Assembly (NCBI GenBank): GCA_021405325.1
Contig: QWII01000038.1
Span: 1-64,000, forward strand
Reading direction: 5' to 3'
Length of the DNA: 64,000 nt
Origin: Caldilinea sp. CFX5
GTDB lineage: Bacteria > Chloroflexota > Anaerolineae > Caldilineales > Caldilineaceae
Shown here piece by piece: positions 16,112 through 24,726 of this stretch. The notes beneath the pieces were generated by a model. It did not search any database. It was not told the origin of the DNA and saw only the letters and a list, made by a program, of their open reading frames with translations. A program made the translations under genes and the position numbers. Within the stretch, counting starts at the first letter, position 1; every line of letters begins with the position of its first letter.

Positions 16112-17439
16112 TGATAAACGATACCTTTGCTACCCTCAATAAGCTGCGCGCCCGCGCTGCCGTCTACGGGCTGCTCTGGCTATGTTGTACCATTGGCCTG
16201 GGCGTTGTTAGTTGCCGCGCCGATAGCGCACAGCCGGTACTGCCGCCAATGGCGACACCTGATGCCGCTACAACATCTGTGCAACCGCGCCTCGAACAGA
16301 CTGTACCGGCTGCCACCGAACAAAATCGGCAGTTGGTCATTTGGGTTCCGGAATTTTTTCAGCCGCCGGATCAACCGCCGCCGGCGCTGCTCCAAACGGT
16401 CTATGACCAATTCCGGCACAACCATCCAGAGGTGCATTTGGATATTCAGCTTAAAGCGGAAAGCGGCGAGGCGAGTCTTTATGCCTATTTGCGTAATGCC
16501 CAGAGTATGGCGCCGACCATTCTCCCCGATGTGGTGTTGCTTGATACTGTTCAACTATGGCAAGCCGTCGAACTGGGCTTAATTCAACCCGTTCAATGGG
16601 ACGCCCTCCATCATACCAATGATTTTTTTCAATTTGCCCGTACCGCCGCCAGCTATCAAGGTCAAATGATCGGCATTCCTTATGCTGCGGATCTCATTCA
16701 TCTCGTCTATCATACGAATCAGATCACCCAATTACCAACGACCTGGGATACCTTGCTCACCACCGGCGGCCCTTATTGGTTTGCCGCCGGCAAACACGAT
16801 TCCCCCAATGAGTCGCTGCTGCTGCAATATGTGGGCGCCGGCGGCCAACTCTTTGAAAATGGCGCTGTTAGTAACCCGGATGCCCTGACTGCGCTCTTTG
16901 CCTTTCTCCTCGAAGCAAAGACGGCTGGCGTTTTGCCCGACGAGATCTTAGAATTCAAAAACACCACTGATACCTGGTCGATCTTTGCCGGTCAGCAGAC
17001 CGGTTTTGCCGATGTGTCCGCACACTGGGTGTTGGCGCAACAAGATGTGGTGCCCGACCTCGGCTTTGCCCAGATTCCAACCATCAATGGCGCGGCTGTC
17101 ACCATCGCCCATACCTGGGCTTTCGCCTTGGTGACGCCTGTGCCGGAACAGCAACAATTGGCCCTGGAGTTGATCGATCAATTGCTGGAACCGACCGTCC
17201 ACAGCGCCTGGAGCCGCGCCACCAAGCAATTGCCGACTCAGATGGGCGTCTACGCCACCTGGCTGGATTCTTCGCCTTACTATGAATTCCTCCAACGCCA
17301 ACTCGATGTCGCCATTGCCCTGCCCAATGGCCCCCAGTTTGCCGATTTCGCCCGTCGTCTACAACAAGCGCAAGAGGCCATACTGCTTAGTCAATTGAGC
17401 GTTGAGGACGCTGTGCAATTTGTCCAAACCGCGCCATAA
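16111..17439 (+). CDS. ABC-type extracellular solute-binding lipoprotein
   Basis: Family 1 (sugar-type) periplasmic binding protein. A lipoprotein signal ends at the lipobox GVVSC (Cys35 from the ATG at 16111), followed by a P/T-rich spacer. The mature domain shows family-1 strands LVIWVPEF, YDQFRHNHPEV and DVVLLDT, the GIPYAADLIHLVYH segment and a C-terminal lobe. The frame also opens at ATG 16075, which lies upstream of the extended -10; 16111 gives a normal-length signal peptide. No permease or ATPase genes are nearby, so it is an orphan binding protein. The ligand is unknown; oligosaccharide is a family-based guess. Confidence 0.85.
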   Translation: MINDTFATLNKLRARAAVYGLLWLCCTIGLGVVSCRADSAQPVLPPMATPDAATTSVQPRLEQTVPAATEQNRQLVIWVPEFFQPPDQPPPALLQTVYDQFRHNHPEVHLDIQLKAESGEASLYAYLRNAQSMAPTILPDVVLLDTVQLWQAVELGLIQPVQWDALHHTNDFFQFARTAASYQGQMIGIPYAADLIHLVYHTNQITQLPTTWDTLLTTGGPYWFAAGKHDSPNESLLLQYVGAGGQLFENGAVSNPDALTALFAFLLEAKTAGVLPDEILEFKNTTDTWSIFAGQQTGFADVSAHWVLAQQDVVPDLGFAQIPTINGAAVTIAHTWAFALVTPVPEQQQLALELIDQLLEPTVHSAWSRATKQLPTQMGVYATWLDSSPYYEFLQRQLDVAIALPNGPQFADFARRLQQAQEAILLSQLSVEDAVQFVQTAP

Positions 17440-17444
17440 AGCAG

Positions 17445-18305
17445 CTACTTGCTCCCTGCTACCACTAGCTTCTCAAGTGCGATAGCAGCGCCGTCATCTT
17501 CAATCGTGGGTGCAATCCAGTCGGCGATGGCTTTGAGGCCGGGGGACGCGTTACCCATCGCGACACCATAGCCGGCTGCTTGCAAGAGGGGGATGTCATT
17601 GTCATTGTCGCCAACGGCGAGGACGCGTTGCGGGTCGATATGGAGCATCCTGCAGAGTTGACGTAATGCTTGCCCCTTGTTGACCCCTTGCGCCATGCCT
17701 TCAACCAGGCGCGGGTGACTGCGCGTGATATAGAGCGTCTCACCAAAGCGCGCGGCCAACGGGGCCAAGACATCCGGGGCGGAGAGGGGGTCGTTGTCGC
17801 TCAGAAACTTAAGCGGCGCCCGTGCGCCCGGTTGTGTGAGGAGCCTCTGAAAGTGCGGATAGAGCGTGCGCGGTGTGCCAAAGATGTGGTCATGAAAACC
17901 CGCGAGCGTCGGATCAGGGGCCGGTCGATTTTGGTAGAGATGGGTATGGCCCGCGTCATCGTTGATGTAGAGTGTAGTCACAACCTGGGCGTTATCCAAC
18001 CAGGCGGCCACGTCGGCGGCAACCGCCAGCGGCATGGTCACTTCGGCATACATGCGGCCGCTCTGCGGATCACCGATGACGGCGCCGTGAGCCGTGATTA
18101 CCGGATAGGTTAAGTTGAGATAAGCGCCGGTCGTGCGTACATAATCCAGGGTGCGCCCGGTGGCGACAGTCAACGGGATGCCGGCGGCTTGCACCGCCCC
18201 AATTGCGGCGCGGACACGGGGCGTCGCCACACCGGCATGAAACAGATCCTGCACCGTACCATCCAGATCCAGAACGACCAAATCAAACAACGGGTGCTTT
18301 GCCAT
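17445..18305 (-). CDS. HAD-superfamily (Cof-type) phosphatase
   Basis: A 286-residue Cof-like HAD hydrolase. Motif I is DLDGTV (nucleophile Asp13), motif II is VATGRT, the C2-type cap lies in the middle, Lys-containing motif III is KGQALRQL, and motif IV is VGDNDNDIPLL with the family-typical AVGDNDND sequence. Such enzymes dephosphorylate sugar phosphates, flavin or nucleotide intermediates; the substrate is not predictable. It converges with the solute-binding protein gene (5 nt apart). The upstream boundary is an invariant-loop hairpin. Confidence 0.9.
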   Translation of the reverse strand: MAKHPLFDLVVLDLDGTVQDLFHAGVATPRVRAAIGAVQAAGIPLTVATGRTLDYVRTTGAYLNLTYPVITAHGAVIGDPQSGRMYAEVTMPLAVAADVAAWLDNAQVVTTLYINDDAGHTHLYQNRPAPDPTLAGFHDHIFGTPRTLYPHFQRLLTQPGARAPLKFLSDNDPLSAPDVLAPLAARFGETLYITRSHPRLVEGMAQGVNKGQALRQLCRMLHIDPQRVLAVGDNDNDIPLLQAAGYGVAMGNASPGLKAIADWIAPTIEDDGAAIALEKLVVAGSK

Positions 18306-18342
18306 GAATTCTCTTTCGCTTACGGTTTTCCTGGCCGATACG

Positions 18343-18407
18343 TGCTTCGTGCTGCATATTACGTGACCTGAGCTTGTCGAAGGTCACGTAATATGCAGCA
18401 CGAAGCA
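18343..18407. repeat. Invariant-loop hairpin, copy 3
   Basis: A perfect 27-bp stem (18343-18369 with 18381-18407) around the loop GAGCTTGTCGA. The stem sequence is unrelated to the other copies. It lies between prmC and the HAD gene. Confidence 0.88.
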
Positions 18408-18434
18408 TAAAAGGCTCAATAACTTTGCCGGGTT

Positions 18435-19517
18435 TTAGAAAATGATAGTCACCAGACGATCACGGCCATGATAATCCTGACGTAGCGAGATGCTATAAGC
18501 GGCGGGCAGCAGACGTTTGGCAAGGGCCACCACCGCTTCGCCCTGGTCATAGCTGATCTCTAAAAAGATAGCGCCTTGGGGACGCAGGTAACGCGACGCT
18601 TGTTGTAAAAGTCGGGTAATGGCATCCAACCCTTCGACGCCTGCTTCCAGCGCCAATTTGGGTTCGTAGTCGCGCACGCCGGCTTCCAGTTTCGGGTAAA
18701 CCGTGCTGCTGATGTAGGGCAGATTGGCAACAATAATGTCAACGGCTTGGGGCAAGGGGGCGAGCAGATCCCCGTGCAGCAGTTCCACTTGTTGGCGCTC
18801 GTCCAACCGCATAACATTGCTTTTCGTCACGGCCAGCGCATCTTCACTCAGATCAATGGCATAGACTTTAACCGGCGGCGCATTCGTCGCCACCGCCAAC
18901 GCAATTGCACCGCTGCCGGTGCCGACATCAGCCACCAGGCAATGGCCTTGGGCATGTTCACTGACAAAGCCGAGCACCGCATCCACCAATAGCTCTGTCT
19001 CCGGGCGCGGGATCAACACCCGGTGATCGACCTGGAACTCCAGCCCATAAAATTCTTTGCGGCCAATCAAATAGGCCACCGGCTCGTGGGCCATGCGGCG
19101 GGCGATGAGGTCGGTGTAGGCGTTGGCCTGCTCTGCCGAGAGGGTGTACTCATGATGGGCAAAGAGCCAGCTCCGGTCCACCTCTAGCACATGAGCCAGA
19201 ATCACTTGGGCATCCAGGCTGGCGGAAGGGGAACCGGCCTCCTGGAGCCGCTCGCGCGCCGAATTGAGCGCACGCCCGATGGTGGTGGACGGCATCAACC
19301 GCCAAATAACCTTTTGCCATAGCGAGGGTGATTGCGCATTCGTAAGTGGATCGCTTTGATTGGTCTGCACTGGTTGGCTCTGTTGAATTGTGTGATTACC
19401 ATTTGAAGACGAATGGTTGGCGTTATCAGGTTCAGTCGGACGCGCTATCGTAGCGTCTGAATCGACTGGCTGCCAAAGTGACAATGTGGGTCGAAGGTTG
19501 ACCTGTAGGATTGCCAA
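18435..19517 (-). CDS. prmC: Release-factor glutamine methyltransferase PrmC (HemK)
   Basis: N5-glutamine methyltransferase that modifies the GGQ glutamine of release factors. The substrate-binding N-domain contains YLIGRKEFYG and VLIPRPETE, the SAM motif is VADVGTGSGAIALA, and the active-site motif is ANLPYIS; NPPY is the most common form, so the second position differs. The start is TTG with a perfect AGGAGGTC, adding an unusual N-terminal extension of ~75 residues rich in Ser, Asn and Gln; usual length is ~280, here 360. prfA, its substrate's gene, is upstream on the same strand but 386 nt away. Confidence 0.93.
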   Translation of the reverse strand: MAILQVNLRPTLSLWQPVDSDATIARPTEPDNANHSSSNGNHTIQQSQPVQTNQSDPLTNAQSPSLWQKVIWRLMPSTTIGRALNSARERLQEAGSPSASLDAQVILAHVLEVDRSWLFAHHEYTLSAEQANAYTDLIARRMAHEPVAYLIGRKEFYGLEFQVDHRVLIPRPETELLVDAVLGFVSEHAQGHCLVADVGTGSGAIALAVATNAPPVKVYAIDLSEDALAVTKSNVMRLDERQQVELLHGDLLAPLPQAVDIIVANLPYISSTVYPKLEAGVRDYEPKLALEAGVEGLDAITRLLQQASRYLRPQGAIFLEISYDQGEAVVALAKRLLPAAYSISLRQDYHGRDRLVTIIF

Positions 19518-19903
19518 AAGGACCTCCTTGTCCTAATTCATCCGGCCGCATCGTGATACGGCCGCGGGCTATGGCGCAGTTTGCTGACCAGCCTGATAGC
19601 AAGTGCGGATCACGATTCAGCCGGATGATAACGGCATCGCTGACGAGCCGATGCAATTGGTTGCCATGTGTGAGGAGATGAATCAACATTGTTGTTCGCC
19701 ATCGACAGCGTCGGCGATGGGATCTGTATGGATAACCGTAGTATAGCTATACTATCCAAAAATGTATGATCATTTGCTTACACATTGATAACACTTGGCC
19801 AACAACTTCGTTGCGCTTCCCTGACGCTTTGCCGACCGGCGCGCAAACAGGCGGCTGTTCGCCCCTTCGCGAAAGCGCTCCGGTCTACTTGTACAGCGGT
19901 GGG
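19518..19903. other. 386-bp spacer between prfA and prmC
   Basis: No supported gene. It includes a 16-bp perfect palindrome TAGTATAGCTATACTA (19739-19754) in an AT-rich stretch, a plausible operator or promoter site for prmC, and the prmC ribosome-binding site at 19521-19528. Nothing else is recognised. Confidence 0.5.
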
Positions 19904-20986
19904 TTAGGCTTCGTCGGCCAACGCCTGTAAGCGTTCGGCTTGATCGTGTTGGGCCAATTCGTCAATAAATTGATCAATATCGCCATTCATCACGGCGTCC
20001 AACTGGTAGATCGTCATGTTGACGCGATGATCGGTCACCCGGTTTTGGGGGAAGTTATAGGTGCGAATCTTTTCGCTGCGGTCGCCGGAGCGCACCTGGC
20101 TCTTGCGGGTGGCGTCGATCTCGTCACGCTGGCGTTGCAATTCCAGATCATAGAGACGGGTGCGCAGGATGCGCATGGCTTTGAGTTTGTTCTGCAACTG
20201 GCTGCGCTCATCCTGACACTCGATCACAATGCCCGTGGGGACATGCACCAGACGCACCGCCGAGTCGGTGGTGTTGACCCCCTGACCGCCCGGTCCGCTG
20301 GCGCGCGAGACGCTGATCTGAATATCGCTCTCATTGACCTGAATTTCGACCTCATCGGCTTCGGGCAGGACAGCCACGGTGGCGGCGCTGGTGTGGATGC
20401 GCCCCTGGCTCTCGGTCGCCGGCACCCGCTGCACCCGATGAACGCCCGATTCGTATTTCAGCCGGCTGTAGGCGCCTTTGCCCTTGATCGCAAAGACCGC
20501 TTCTTTGATGCCGCCGATGCCGGTCTCGCTCAGGCTCAACCCTTCGATCTTAAATTTGTGATCCTCGGCCCAGCGCATATACATGCGATAGAGTTCGCCG
20601 GCAAAGAGACCGGCTTCTTCGCCGCCGGTGCCGGCCCGAATTTCAACGATGACATTTTTGTCATCTTTGGGATCTTTGGGCAGCAGCAGTTGCTTCATCT
20701 TCTGCTCAAGCCCTGGTTGCTCTGCTTCCAGTTGTTCGATCTCCAGGGCAGCTAACTCGCGCAGATCGGGGTCGCTCTCATCGAGCAACTGGCGATTTTC
20801 GGTCAACTGTTTTTCCACCGTGCGAAAACGCCGGTAGGCCATCACCAGTTCTTCGATCTCGCTGCGTTCCTGGGCCAGTTCGCTCATGCGGCCATAGTCG
20901 GCCAGGACAACCGGATCGGCCAACAACTGTTCCAACTCATCAAAGCGTTTGTTAATTTTTTCAATCTGTTCGTAAATGGTCGTCAT
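19904..20986 (-). CDS. prfA: Peptide chain release factor 1
   Basis: Class I release factor for UAA and UAG. The codon-recognition tripeptide PAT is in [10 protein letters not shown], and the peptidyl-hydrolysis GGQ is in GPGGQGVN. The N-terminal helical domain and the C-terminal [14 protein letters not shown] block are intact. At 360 residues it is the standard length. It begins 5 nt after the phosphoribosyltransferase gene, implying co-transcription. The GGQ glutamine would be the target of the PrmC encoded downstream. Confidence 0.97.
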   Translation of the reverse strand: MTTIYEQIEKINKRFDELEQLLADPVVLADYGRMSELAQERSEIEELVMAYRRFRTVEKQLTENRQLLDESDPDLRELAALEIEQLEAEQPGLEQKMKQLLLPKDPKDDKNVIVEIRAGTGGEEAGLFAGELYRMYMRWAEDHKFKIEGLSLSETGIGGIKEAVFAIKGKGAYSRLKYESGVHRVQRVPATESQGRIHTSAATVAVLPEADEVEIQVNESDIQISVSRASGPGGQGVNTTDSAVRLVHVPTGIVIECQDERSQLQNKLKAMRILRTRLYDLELQRQRDEIDATRKSQVRSGDRSEKIRTYNFPQNRVTDHRVNMTIYQLDAVMNGDIDQFIDELAQHDQAERLQALADEA

Positions 20987-20991
20987 AAAAA

Positions 20992-21543
20992 TTATTCAGT
21001 AAAAATAGGAAGATGGCCTAAAGCAACAACATCAGCCCAGTCAGTTGGACTGCCTTCGGTGAAGACTGCCATTTCGCCAACCAACGTGGCGTTGGCTTCG
21101 GCAACGAGACTCTTTAAGCCCCGCAGAGTGCTGCCGGTACTGATCACATCATCAATAATCACCACTTGCTTCTTGTGAATGAGAGGAAGGTCTTTGCCGT
21201 CAATATAGAGCGTCTGCGGTTTGCCGGTGGTAATGCTCACCACTTCGGCTGCCAGACAGTTGACCATATAGGGTTTACGTACCTTGCGCGCCACCACATA
21301 GGGCAAACTGCTGCGCACAGAAAGCGCATGGGCCAGCGGAACCGCCTTCACTTCCGGCACAAGCAACACTTCGGCATTCATGGGTATCTGCGCTGCCAGG
21401 AGAGACGCCGCCGTTTCAACCACCGCCGTATCACCCAACATGTTAAATATAGCAATTTTTACCCCAGGCGCAACCTCAAAGATTGGCAAAGCGCGCGTCA
21501 AGTCCCCGATCTGTACGGTGTGGACGCGACCGTCATAGCTCAT
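20992..21543 (-). CDS. Adenine/orotate-type phosphoribosyltransferase
   Basis: Type I phosphoribosyltransferase of 183 residues. The PRPP-binding loop is [13 protein letters not shown] (about 131-143), and APRT-like [15 protein letters not shown] is upstream. The sequence resembles adenine phosphoribosyltransferase-like proteins rather than a canonical apt, so the base is uncertain. The open frame begins with TTG at 21546, but AGGAGG is correctly spaced for ATG at 21543. It heads a run with prfA. The divergent neighbour is the Zn-binding lipoprotein gene. Confidence 0.85.
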   Translation of the reverse strand: MSYDGRVHTVQIGDLTRALPIFEVAPGVKIAIFNMLGDTAVVETAASLLAAQIPMNAEVLLVPEVKAVPLAHALSVRSSLPYVVARKVRKPYMVNCLAAEVVSITTGKPQTLYIDGKDLPLIHKKQVVIIDDVISTGSTLRGLKSLVAEANATLVGEMAVFTEGSPTDWADVVALGHLPIFTE

Positions 21544-21725
21544 CAAATCCCTCCTGCTCGTGCTGGCGCATTATGAGCGCATAATGACACAAAATTCACT
21601 CACAGATTGTGAGTATATCACAATCATCGGCGTTCTTCATAAAAGAAAGCGGCAGAAGAAAAGGCGCTGCGCTGTTACCCCCGCCGTTTGACAAGTGTGC
21701 AGTAAAGATGATACGCTAGTGTAAT

Positions 21726-21740
21726 TGAGAACTATTCTCA
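21726..21740. promoter_or_regulatory. Candidate Zur/Fur-type operator
   Basis: TGAGAACTATTCTCA has palindromic outer hexamers TGAGAA/TTCTCA with a 3-nt centre, a Fur-family-like layout. It lies 83 nt before the zinc-binding lipoprotein gene in an AT-rich promoter region. The regulator assignment is inferred from shape and target. Confidence 0.5.
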
Positions 21741-21822
21741 TTTAATTTTCGATTGCCCACACGACAATTGCGGTAGCTGCTGGGGTGCGCCTGGCCGTTA
21801 CCAACATCAACCATAGGAGAGA

Positions 21823-22950
21823 ATGCTGATGACGCTATTTGTTGACCGCCGCCGTTTTCGCCAATCTTATGCCGCCCTGTTGATCCTGATTTTGCTGTTG
21901 GCCGGTTGTACCGCCGCGCCCCCAACCACTGCCGGCAACAACGAAGAAGCTGCACCCACCGAAGAGGCCCACAGTGAAGAAGGTCATAGTGAAGAAGGCC
22001 ACAGTGAAGAAGCTCACAGTGAAGAGGCGCATCAAGGTGAGGAAGGCCACGGTACGGCTGAGGTTTTGCCGCCGCTCGCGGCTGTTGCGTTGGCTGCGGG
22101 CGAAAAATTGCATGTTGTGGCCACGACCAACCTGGTTGCGGATGTGGTAGCCCAGGTCGGCGGGGATCGGATTACTCTGCACACATTGATGGGACCAGGG
22201 GTGGATCCTCACAGCTATAGCACGACGCCCCAAGATTTGCGCACGCTGGAAGAAGCGCAGGTTGTCTTTATCAATGGTCTACATCTCGAAGAGGCGCTGG
22301 CCGACCTGCTGGGTGGCTTGACCGCGCCGGTTGTGCCGGTCAACGCCGGGATCACCCCACGCGCTATAAGCGAAGAACATAGTGCTGAACACAGCAGCGC
22401 AGGGGACGAACATCACCACGAAGGGGACGATCCGCACACCTGGCAACGGGTGGCGAATGTCAAGCTTTGGGTGGAAAACATTCGTGAGAGCCTGCGCCAG
22501 CTTGATCCGGCCAACGCTGAAGCCTATCACGCCGCCGCTGCCGCCTACCTGGCCGAATTAGATGCGCTGGATGCCGAAATTCGCGCCAAGATCGAAACCA
22601 TCCCGGCCGAGCGCCGCAAATTGGTCACCGACCATGAGACCTTTGGCTATTTTGCCGATGAGTATGGCTTTACCATCGTCGGCGCGCTCATCCCTTCGCT
22701 CAGTACAGCGGCGGAACCCTCGGCGCAAGCCTTAGCCCAGCTCCAGGATCAACTGGCTGCAGAAGGGGTCAAGGCGATCTTTGTCGGCACCACAGTCAAC
22801 CCCCGGCTGGCTGAACAAATGGCGCAAGATCTGGGGATTCAGGTGGTCAGCCTCTACAGCGACTCCTTGAGCGCCCCCGATGGGCCTGCAGCGACCTATC
22901 TGGACTTTATGCGGTATAACGTCAACGCCATGGTCACGGCGTTGCAATGA
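21823..22950 (+). CDS. Zinc/manganese ABC transporter substrate-binding lipoprotein (ZnuA-like)
   Basis: Cluster A-I metal-binding protein of 375 residues that captures Zn2+ (or Mn2+) outside the membrane. The lipobox is LLLAGC. A His/Glu-rich tandem repeat follows (HSEEG / HSEEA, five units), and a second His-rich loop EHHHEGDDPH lies mid-protein; such loops are typical of zinc rather than manganese binders. Ligand regions are DPHSYS, DPHTW, VTDHETFGYFADEYG and the C-terminal YSDSL. AGGAG precedes two possible ATGs (21823, 21829). No permease or ATPase gene is adjacent. The stop codon overlaps the left end of a palindromic element. Confidence 0.9.
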   Translation: MLMTLFVDRRRFRQSYAALLILILLLAGCTAAPPTTAGNNEEAAPTEEAHSEEGHSEEGHSEEAHSEEAHQGEEGHGTAEVLPPLAAVALAAGEKLHVVATTNLVADVVAQVGGDRITLHTLMGPGVDPHSYSTTPQDLRTLEEAQVVFINGLHLEEALADLLGGLTAPVVPVNAGITPRAISEEHSAEHSSAGDEHHHEGDDPHTWQRVANVKLWVENIRESLRQLDPANAEAYHAAAAAYLAELDALDAEIRAKIETIPAERRKLVTDHETFGYFADEYGFTIVGALIPSLSTAAEPSAQALAQLQDQLAAEGVKAIFVGTTVNPRLAEQMAQDLGIQVVSLYSDSLSAPDGPAATYLDFMRYNVNAMVTALQ

Positions 22951-23214
22951 CACTACAACGGATGAGGGCGGGAACGGATATTATTTCGGTGAATAACGCT
23001 ACAACGGATGAGGACGGAAACGGATATTACTGGTGTGTCGAACGCTTATAAGCACAAGGTTCACCCACGAAAGCAGCATCTATTTTGATTAGCTGTAACT
23101 ACTAAGCCCGCTCCTAGCCGGTCACGGACCGGCTAGGAGCGGGCTTAGTAGTTACGATTAGCTTTCATTGAGCAGCCGCACCATCGGTTCCCGCCTTCAT
23201 CCGTTGTAGTGTCA
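22948..23214. repeat. TIR element A (267 bp) overlapping the znuA-like stop
   Basis: The left terminal repeat at 22948-22979 (begins TGACACTACAACGGATGA) and the inverted right copy at 23183-23214 match at 30 of 32 positions. The left end is partly duplicated about 40 bp further in. A second palindrome (23095-23155) is nested inside. The initial TGA is the stop codon of the zinc lipoprotein gene. No transposase frame is present, so it would be non-autonomous. Confidence 0.8.
23087..23163. repeat. Palindrome family P2, copy 1, with 8-bp flanking repeats
   Basis: A perfect 29-bp stem (23095-23123 with 23127-23155, starts GTAACTACTAAGCCCGCTCC, ends AGCCGGTC) with a 3-nt centre. It is flanked exactly by GATTAGCT on both sides (23087-23094, 23156-23163), as expected of a target-site duplication. 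Confidence 0.85.
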
Positions 23215-23227
23215 TTCTGCTGTCGTG

Positions 23228-24400
23228 TTACTCTAGCGCCCCTACATCCTGCAACATTGTCAGCGTGCCTTGCAGATCACTCAGGTTGCTCAACTCAATC
23301 TCCGGTGTGACAATCTCACTCAGTGGCTTGAGCATGGGGTTGATCTCGATTTCGGCGCTGGTCAACGGGTATTCATTGGTTTGGGTGGCAAAGTATTGTT
23401 GCGCCTCGGTCGAGAGCAAGAACTCGACAAATTGTTGGGCAGCTTCCTGGTTGGCGCCGGTTTGCAAAATACCGACCCCGGCTACATTGACCATGGCGCC
23501 GACATCACCGGCGGGGAAGTAGTAGTTGCGCGCCGGGAACTCTTCGCCCTGCTCCTTCAGGAATTGATAGAGGTAGTAGTGGTTGACCAGACCGACGGCA
23601 ATCTCGCCCGCGCCCACAGCCGTGACAATGGCGTTGTTGTTGGGGTAGACATGGGTCTCGTTGGCGACCATGCCTTCGAGCCACGCCTGCGCCGCCTCTT
23701 CCCCGGCCAGCCCACGCATGGCCGTGACAAAGGATTGGAAGCTGCCATTGCTGGGCGCCCAACCAACCCGTCCCCGCCATGCTTCGCCGGTTAGATCAAA
23801 GACGCTGGCCGGCAGATCGGCTTCGCTCACCAAATCCGTGTTGTAGACCAACACACGGGCGCGGCCGCTAATGCCCACCCACAGATTTTCCGGGCTGCGG
23901 AACCGTGGCTCGACCTGTTCGGTCAATGCTGTGGGCAGCTCCACAAAGCGTCCTTCTTGGGCCAACGCCCCCAGTGCGCCGGCATCCTGGGCAAAGAAGA
24001 GGTCGGCAGGTGAGTTGTCACCCTCTTCCAGAATCGTCGCCGCCATTTCAGCCGTGTCGCCATAGCGCACCTGGACATCAATGCCCGATTGTTCCTTAAA
24101 TTGTTCGATCAACGGGCCGACCAGATTCTCATTGCGGCCCGAATAAATGGTCAATTGCGCCGTGCCGGTCGCGTTTGCGCTCGCACCGGTATCCGTCGTT
24201 GGCGCCGGATTGGAAACCACCGGTTGGCAGGCCGCGACCAGGATGGCTACCACCAGCAATCCTGCCGCCCAACGCGCCCAAAGCGGCGGCGCCAGGCGCA
24301 GCGTTTTGCCGCTTTGGGCCAGGTGGATGATGACCAACAGAACCAGACCGACGGCGAAAAGGCCAATCGCCAGCGCCATTTGCAACAGTTCCATAAACAT
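23228..24400 (-). CDS. Iron(III)-type ABC transporter substrate-binding lipoprotein
   Basis: FbpA/FutA-like family protein binding ferric iron (or another oxyanion-coordinated metal). The mature domain begins LTIYSGRNENLVGP; family strands ADLFFAQDAGALGAL and VGLVNHYYLYQFL contain the paired tyrosines of the iron site. The frame is open to 24493, but ATG 24400 with AAGGA upstream gives a membrane-start protein. Unusually, a complete extra membrane helix (about residues 5-28) precedes the helix carrying the lipobox LVAAC (Cys58). Transporter subunits are absent from the window. Confidence 0.85.
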   Translation of the reverse strand: MFMELLQMALAIGLFAVGLVLLVIIHLAQSGKTLRLAPPLWARWAAGLLVVAILVAACQPVVSNPAPTTDTGASANATGTAQLTIYSGRNENLVGPLIEQFKEQSGIDVQVRYGDTAEMAATILEEGDNSPADLFFAQDAGALGALAQEGRFVELPTALTEQVEPRFRSPENLWVGISGRARVLVYNTDLVSEADLPASVFDLTGEAWRGRVGWAPSNGSFQSFVTAMRGLAGEEAAQAWLEGMVANETHVYPNNNAIVTAVGAGEIAVGLVNHYYLYQFLKEQGEEFPARNYYFPAGDVGAMVNVAGVGILQTGANQEAAQQFVEFLLSTEAQQYFATQTNEYPLTSAEIEINPMLKPLSEIVTPEIELSNLSDLQGTLTMLQDVGALE

Positions 24401-24726
24401 GCTTTTTGTTATCCTTCTCTGTAGTAAGCCAAAGTAGTAAGCCAAAGATGTTGTGGACAACATCAAATTATCCATACATGATGGATGAATCATAGTATTA
24501 CATAGATTTACGGGAAATCAAGAGGGAAGTGCAGCCCAATTTGGGGTTTGCCGGTATGGTTGCCATAAATCTACAAGCTAAGTGGGCTAAATCGTACAGT
24601 TAATCAAGGTTAACGCTGACCATGACGACGGGTAGACAGTTGCATTCTGCTGGCGTACAGGTTACAATAGCGGCATTCGATGATGCCACCCAATGCCAAT
24701 CATTCAGCAGTGACAGAGGAGAAGCC
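24401..24726. other. 326-bp divergent intergenic region
   Basis: Holds the promoter region of the iron-binding protein gene (minus) and the amidohydrolase promoter (24640-24668, plus). It is AT-rich between 24470 and 24600. No gene is supported. Confidence 0.5.
24640..24668 (+). promoter_or_regulatory. Sigma-70-type promoter of the amidohydrolase
   Basis: TTGCAT (24640-24645), a 17-nt spacer and TACAAT (24663-24668) lie 58 nt before the start codon. The hexamers and spacing are close to consensus. Confidence 0.6.

Noticed and set aside
19432..19689. 85-residue minus-strand frame upstream of prmC
   Set aside because: Overlaps the prmC start and ribosome-binding site in another frame; no recognisable features.
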